Assembly: GCA_014359855.1 (NCBI GenBank)
Contig: JACIYQ010000158.1
Location: 1 to 8,372, forward strand
Origin: Parvibaculum sp.
GTDB lineage: Bacteria > Pseudomonadota > Alphaproteobacteria > Parvibaculales > Parvibaculaceae
DNA: 8,372 nt
Direction of reading: 5' to 3'
Part shown: positions 5,810 to 8,372 of the stretch, in pieces
Layout of the letters: each line of letters opens with the position of its first letter
Position numbering within the stretch: position 1 is the stretch's first letter
Program-made: the position numbers and the translations under genes
Notes under the pieces: model-generated
What the model was told of the DNA's origin: nothing
The model's input: only the letters and a program-made list of their open reading frames with translations
Database searches by the model: none

Positions 5810-8372
5810 ATGCTTTTATCGAAGCCGCCATCGGACATTCGCGCACCGTTCTGACATCGATGGTGCTTCTGGTCGCGGCCGGCGTCATTTCCTTCATATC
5901 GATCCCGAAGGAAGCCGACCCAGACATTCCAATTCCGATTTTCCATGTCTCGATCGTCCATCAAGGCATCTCGCCCGAGGACGCAGAGCGCCTGCTCATT
6001 CGGCCGATGGAAACGGAACTGCGCTCGCTCGAAGGGCTGGAGGAGATCACAGCCATCGCCTCCCAGGGCCATGCCGGTATCGTGCTCGAGTTCGATGTGA
6101 ACTTCGACAAGGATGCGGCGCTGCAGGACGTTCGCGAGAAGGTTGATCTTGCCCGCGCCAAACTTCCGAGCGATACGGAAGAGCCCATCGTCCGCGAGTT
6201 CAATGCGGCGCTGTTTCCCGTTCTGATCGTCACGCTGTCCGGCGACGTACCCGAGCGTACACTCTACAATGCCGCGCGGCGCCTGAAAGACGAGATTGAG
6301 GGCGTTCCGACCGTGCTGCAGGCGGAACTCGTCGGCCACCGGGAAGAATTGCTGGAGGTCGTGATCGATCCCGCGAAACTCGAGTCCTACAATGTCTCGC
6401 AGGGTGAGCTCGTCAATGTCGTCTCGCTGAACAACCGTCTCGTCGCCGCAGGCAACATCGACACAGGCCAGGGCCGTTTCTCCGTGAAGGTTCCCGGTCT
6501 CTTCGAGGATCGCGAAGACGTTCTCAACCTTCCGGTCAAGGTGTCCGGCGAGGGCGTCGTCACGCTGTCAGACATCGCCGATATCCGGCGTACCTTCAAG
6601 GATGCCGATAGCTATGCGCGTTTCAACGGCCATCCCGCAATCGCGATCGAGATCACAAAACGCATCGGCACCAACATTATCGATAACAACCAGCATGTTC
6701 GTCAGATCGTGGACGAGTTCACGGCGCAATGGCCCGAAGCCATTCATGTGAACTACACGCTCGATGCCTCAGACTGGATCTACCGGTCGCTTGGCTCGCT
6801 GCAATCGTCCATCGCAACGGCTATTGTGCTCGTGATGATCGTGGTCGTGGCTGCGCTCGGGCTTCGTTCGGCCATGCTGGTCGGCATCGCGATCCCGACA
6901 TCCTTCATGATCGGCTTCTTCTTCCTCGCATCGGCCGGCTACACCATCAACATGATGGTCATGTTCGGCATGCTGCTCGCCGTGGGCATGCTGGTCGACG
7001 GTGCAATCGTGGTGGTCGAGTACGCCGACCGCAAGATGTCCGAAGGTCTCGAACGGCGCGAAGCCTATACACTCGCCTCCAAGCGCATGTTCTGGCCCGT
7101 CGCCTCATCGACCGCGACGACACTGGCAGCTTTCCTGCCGATGCTGCTCTGGCCGGGCGTCAGCGGCAAGTTCATGAGCTACCTGCCGATCACACTCATC
7201 GTTGTTCTTTCCGCCTCGCTTCTCACGGCACTCGTTTTCGTGCCGACCATGGGTACGATCTTCGGCAAGGCCGAGAGCGAGAATGACGATGTTCTGAAGC
7301 AGCTTGCCGGCGCGGAGACGGGCGACATCAGAGCGCTGCCGGGCCTTACCGGTTCCTATGTGCGAATGCTCGACCGGCTGGTCCGGTTTCCGGGTCTCGT
7401 GCTCGCGGCAACAGGTGTCATACTGGTTTCTACCGTTATTCTTTTTTCGATGTTCAGCAACGGCGTCGAGTTCTTCGTGGACACGGAACCAGAGCGCGCC
7501 ATCGTGCTCGTGAGCGCCCGCGGCAACCTGTCCGCGCAGGACACGCTGACACTTGCGCAAGACGTGGAACAGATCGTGCTCGACACGGACGGCGTGGAGA
7601 CAGTCTTCACCCGCACCGGTCCCGGTCTTGGCAGCGGCTCAACGGGGCGCAACGACGTTCCCAAGGACCTGATTGCCCAGATGATGATCGAACTGAAGCC
7701 GTATGAGGAACGGCGCAAGGGCGCAATCCTCCTTGAGGAGATAAGGCAGAACACGAAGTCCATTCCGGGCATCAAGGTCGAACTGCGCAAGCAGGAAAAC
7801 GGACCCCCGACCGGCAAAGACATCCAGATCGAGCTGACCTCGGCCGATTACCATAAACTGCTCGCGACGACAGCGTTGATCCGTTCGCATCTCGACAGCG
7901 AGGTGGGCGGGCTCATCGACGTGGAGGACGGGCGCCCGCTTCCGGGCGTCGAATGGGTCATGACGGTGGACCGGGAGATGGCGGGGCGTTTCGGGGCTGA
8001 CGTTACTTCCGTCGGCGCCGTCATCCAGCTTGTTACCAACGGCATCATGATCGGCGAGTACCGGCCCGACGACGCGCAGGACGAAGTGGATATTCGCGCG
8101 CGCTTTCCCGACAGTTATCGCGTTCTCGATCAGCTTGATCAACTGCGCGTGCAAACGACCTCGGGCCTCGTTCCCATTTCCAACTTTGTCGGGCGCGAGG
8201 CGCAGCCGCAAGTGAGCACAATCGAGCGCATCAACGGCTATCGCCGCATCATGATCAAGGCAAACACCTCAGTCGATCCCGCGACCGGCGACAAGATCAA
8301 CGTGGACGACAAGGTGGGAGAAATCTCGGACTGGCTTTCGCAGCAGACCATAGACCCTGCCGTGAAGGTCAA
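5806..8372 (+). CDS. RND efflux transporter permease subunit, 3' end outside the window
   Basis: The frame is open for 855 codons from GTG 5806 to the right edge; RND pumps usually have about 1,030-1,070 residues. Residues 14-33 form the first membrane helix, followed by PKEADPDIPIPIF, typical of RND permeases. A periplasmic porter loop runs to about 335. Helices 2-6 lie between about 337 and 487, helix 7 at about 528-551, and the second periplasmic loop reaches the edge. The helix-4 motif reads GMLVDGAIVVVE at 394-405: Asp398 and Glu405 are kept, but the second Asp of AcrB's Asp407-Asp408 pair is Gly399. The helix 10-11 relay residues are not in view. It works in the inner membrane with the preceding adaptor, driven by proton influx. 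The substrate is unknown; overall it resembles hydrophobe/drug pumps more than metal pumps. The start overlaps the adaptor stop by 4 nt (GTGA). Confidence 0.93.
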   Translation, partial: MNAFIEAAIGHSRTVLTSMVLLVAAGVISFISIPKEADPDIPIPIFHVSIVHQGISPEDAERLLIRPMETELRSLEGLEEITAIASQGHAGIVLEFDVNFDKDAALQDVREKVDLARAKLPSDTEEPIVREFNAALFPVLIVTLSGDVPERTLYNAARRLKDEIEGVPTVLQAELVGHREELLEVVIDPAKLESYNVSQGELVNVVSLNNRLVAAGNIDTGQGRFSVKVPGLFEDREDVLNLPVKVSGEGVVTLSDIADIRRTFKDADSYARFNGHPAIAIEITKRIGTNIIDNNQHVRQIVDEFTAQWPEAIHVNYTLDASDWIYRSLGSLQSSIATAIVLVMIVVVAALGLRSAMLVGIAIPTSFMIGFFFLASAGYTINMMVMFGMLLAVGMLVDGAIVVVEYADRKMSEGLERREAYTLASKRMFWPVASSTATTLAAFLPMLLWPGVSGKFMSYLPITLIVVLSASLLTALVFVPTMGTIFGKAESENDDVLKQLAGAETGDIRALPGLTGSYVRMLDRLVRFPGLVLAATGVILVSTVILFSMFSNGVEFFVDTEPERAIVLVSARGNLSAQDTLTLAQDVEQIVLDTDGVETVFTRTGPGLGSGSTGRNDVPKDLIAQMMIELKPYEERRKGAILLEEIRQNTKSIPGIKVELRKQENGPPTGKDIQIELTSADYHKLLATTALIRSHLDSEVGGLIDVEDGRPLPGVEWVMTVDREMAGRFGADVTSVGAVIQLVTNGIMIGEYRPDDAQDEVDIRARFPDSYRVLDQLDQLRVQTTSGLVPISNFVGREAQPQVSTIERINGYRRIMIKANTSVDPATGDKINVDDKVGEISDWLSQQTIDPAVKV

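Noticed and set aside
6729..7286. A 185-codon plus-strand open frame inside the RND gene
   Set aside because: It lies in another frame of helices 2-6 of the pump, and its His/Arg-rich translation has no domain.
1..8372. Insertion sequences, CRISPR repeats, tRNA or rRNA genes
   Set aside because: No transposase motifs, no regularly spaced direct repeats and no RNA-gene signatures were seen. The window is nearly all ordinary coding sequence.

Overview
The window reads as a GC-rich proteobacterial chromosome segment, most likely an alphaproteobacterium. This rests on protein character and base composition only; I cannot name the genus. Genes cover almost the whole window. The only sizeable gaps are a 97-nt divergent region near the left end and a 294-nt gap in the middle.

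Left part (1-1935): two components of an iron(III)-type ABC importer diverge from a shared 97-nt spacer. The ATPase runs leftward and is cut by the window edge after its Walker A motif. The two-domain permease (FbpB/SfuB type) runs rightward. No periplasmic binding protein is in view. The spacer holds a 6+6 bp inverted repeat that could be an operator.

Centre-left (1984-3852): a roughly 620-residue protein of the acetyl-CoA hydrolase/CoA-transferase superfamily lies close behind the permease on the same strand. It has a candidate catalytic glutamate and glycine-rich CoA-site motifs. Its substrate cannot be read from the sequence.

Right part (4075-8372): a compact operon encodes a PadR-family repressor, an inner-membrane-anchored periplasmic adaptor (membrane fusion protein) and an RND efflux permease. 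Successive genes overlap by 8 and 4 nt. The likely logic is ligand-responsive, self-regulated efflux. A 30-bp two-tier palindrome just upstream of the repressor gene is the probable operator. The RND gene is open at the right edge after 855 codons, so about the last 180-200 residues of a normal RND pump, and any outer-membrane channel gene, lie outside.

Nothing here is clearly a wholly new system. The points most worth a second look are the nested palindrome, the Asp-Gly (instead of Asp-Asp) signature in the RND proton-relay helix, and the divergent iron-transporter control region.
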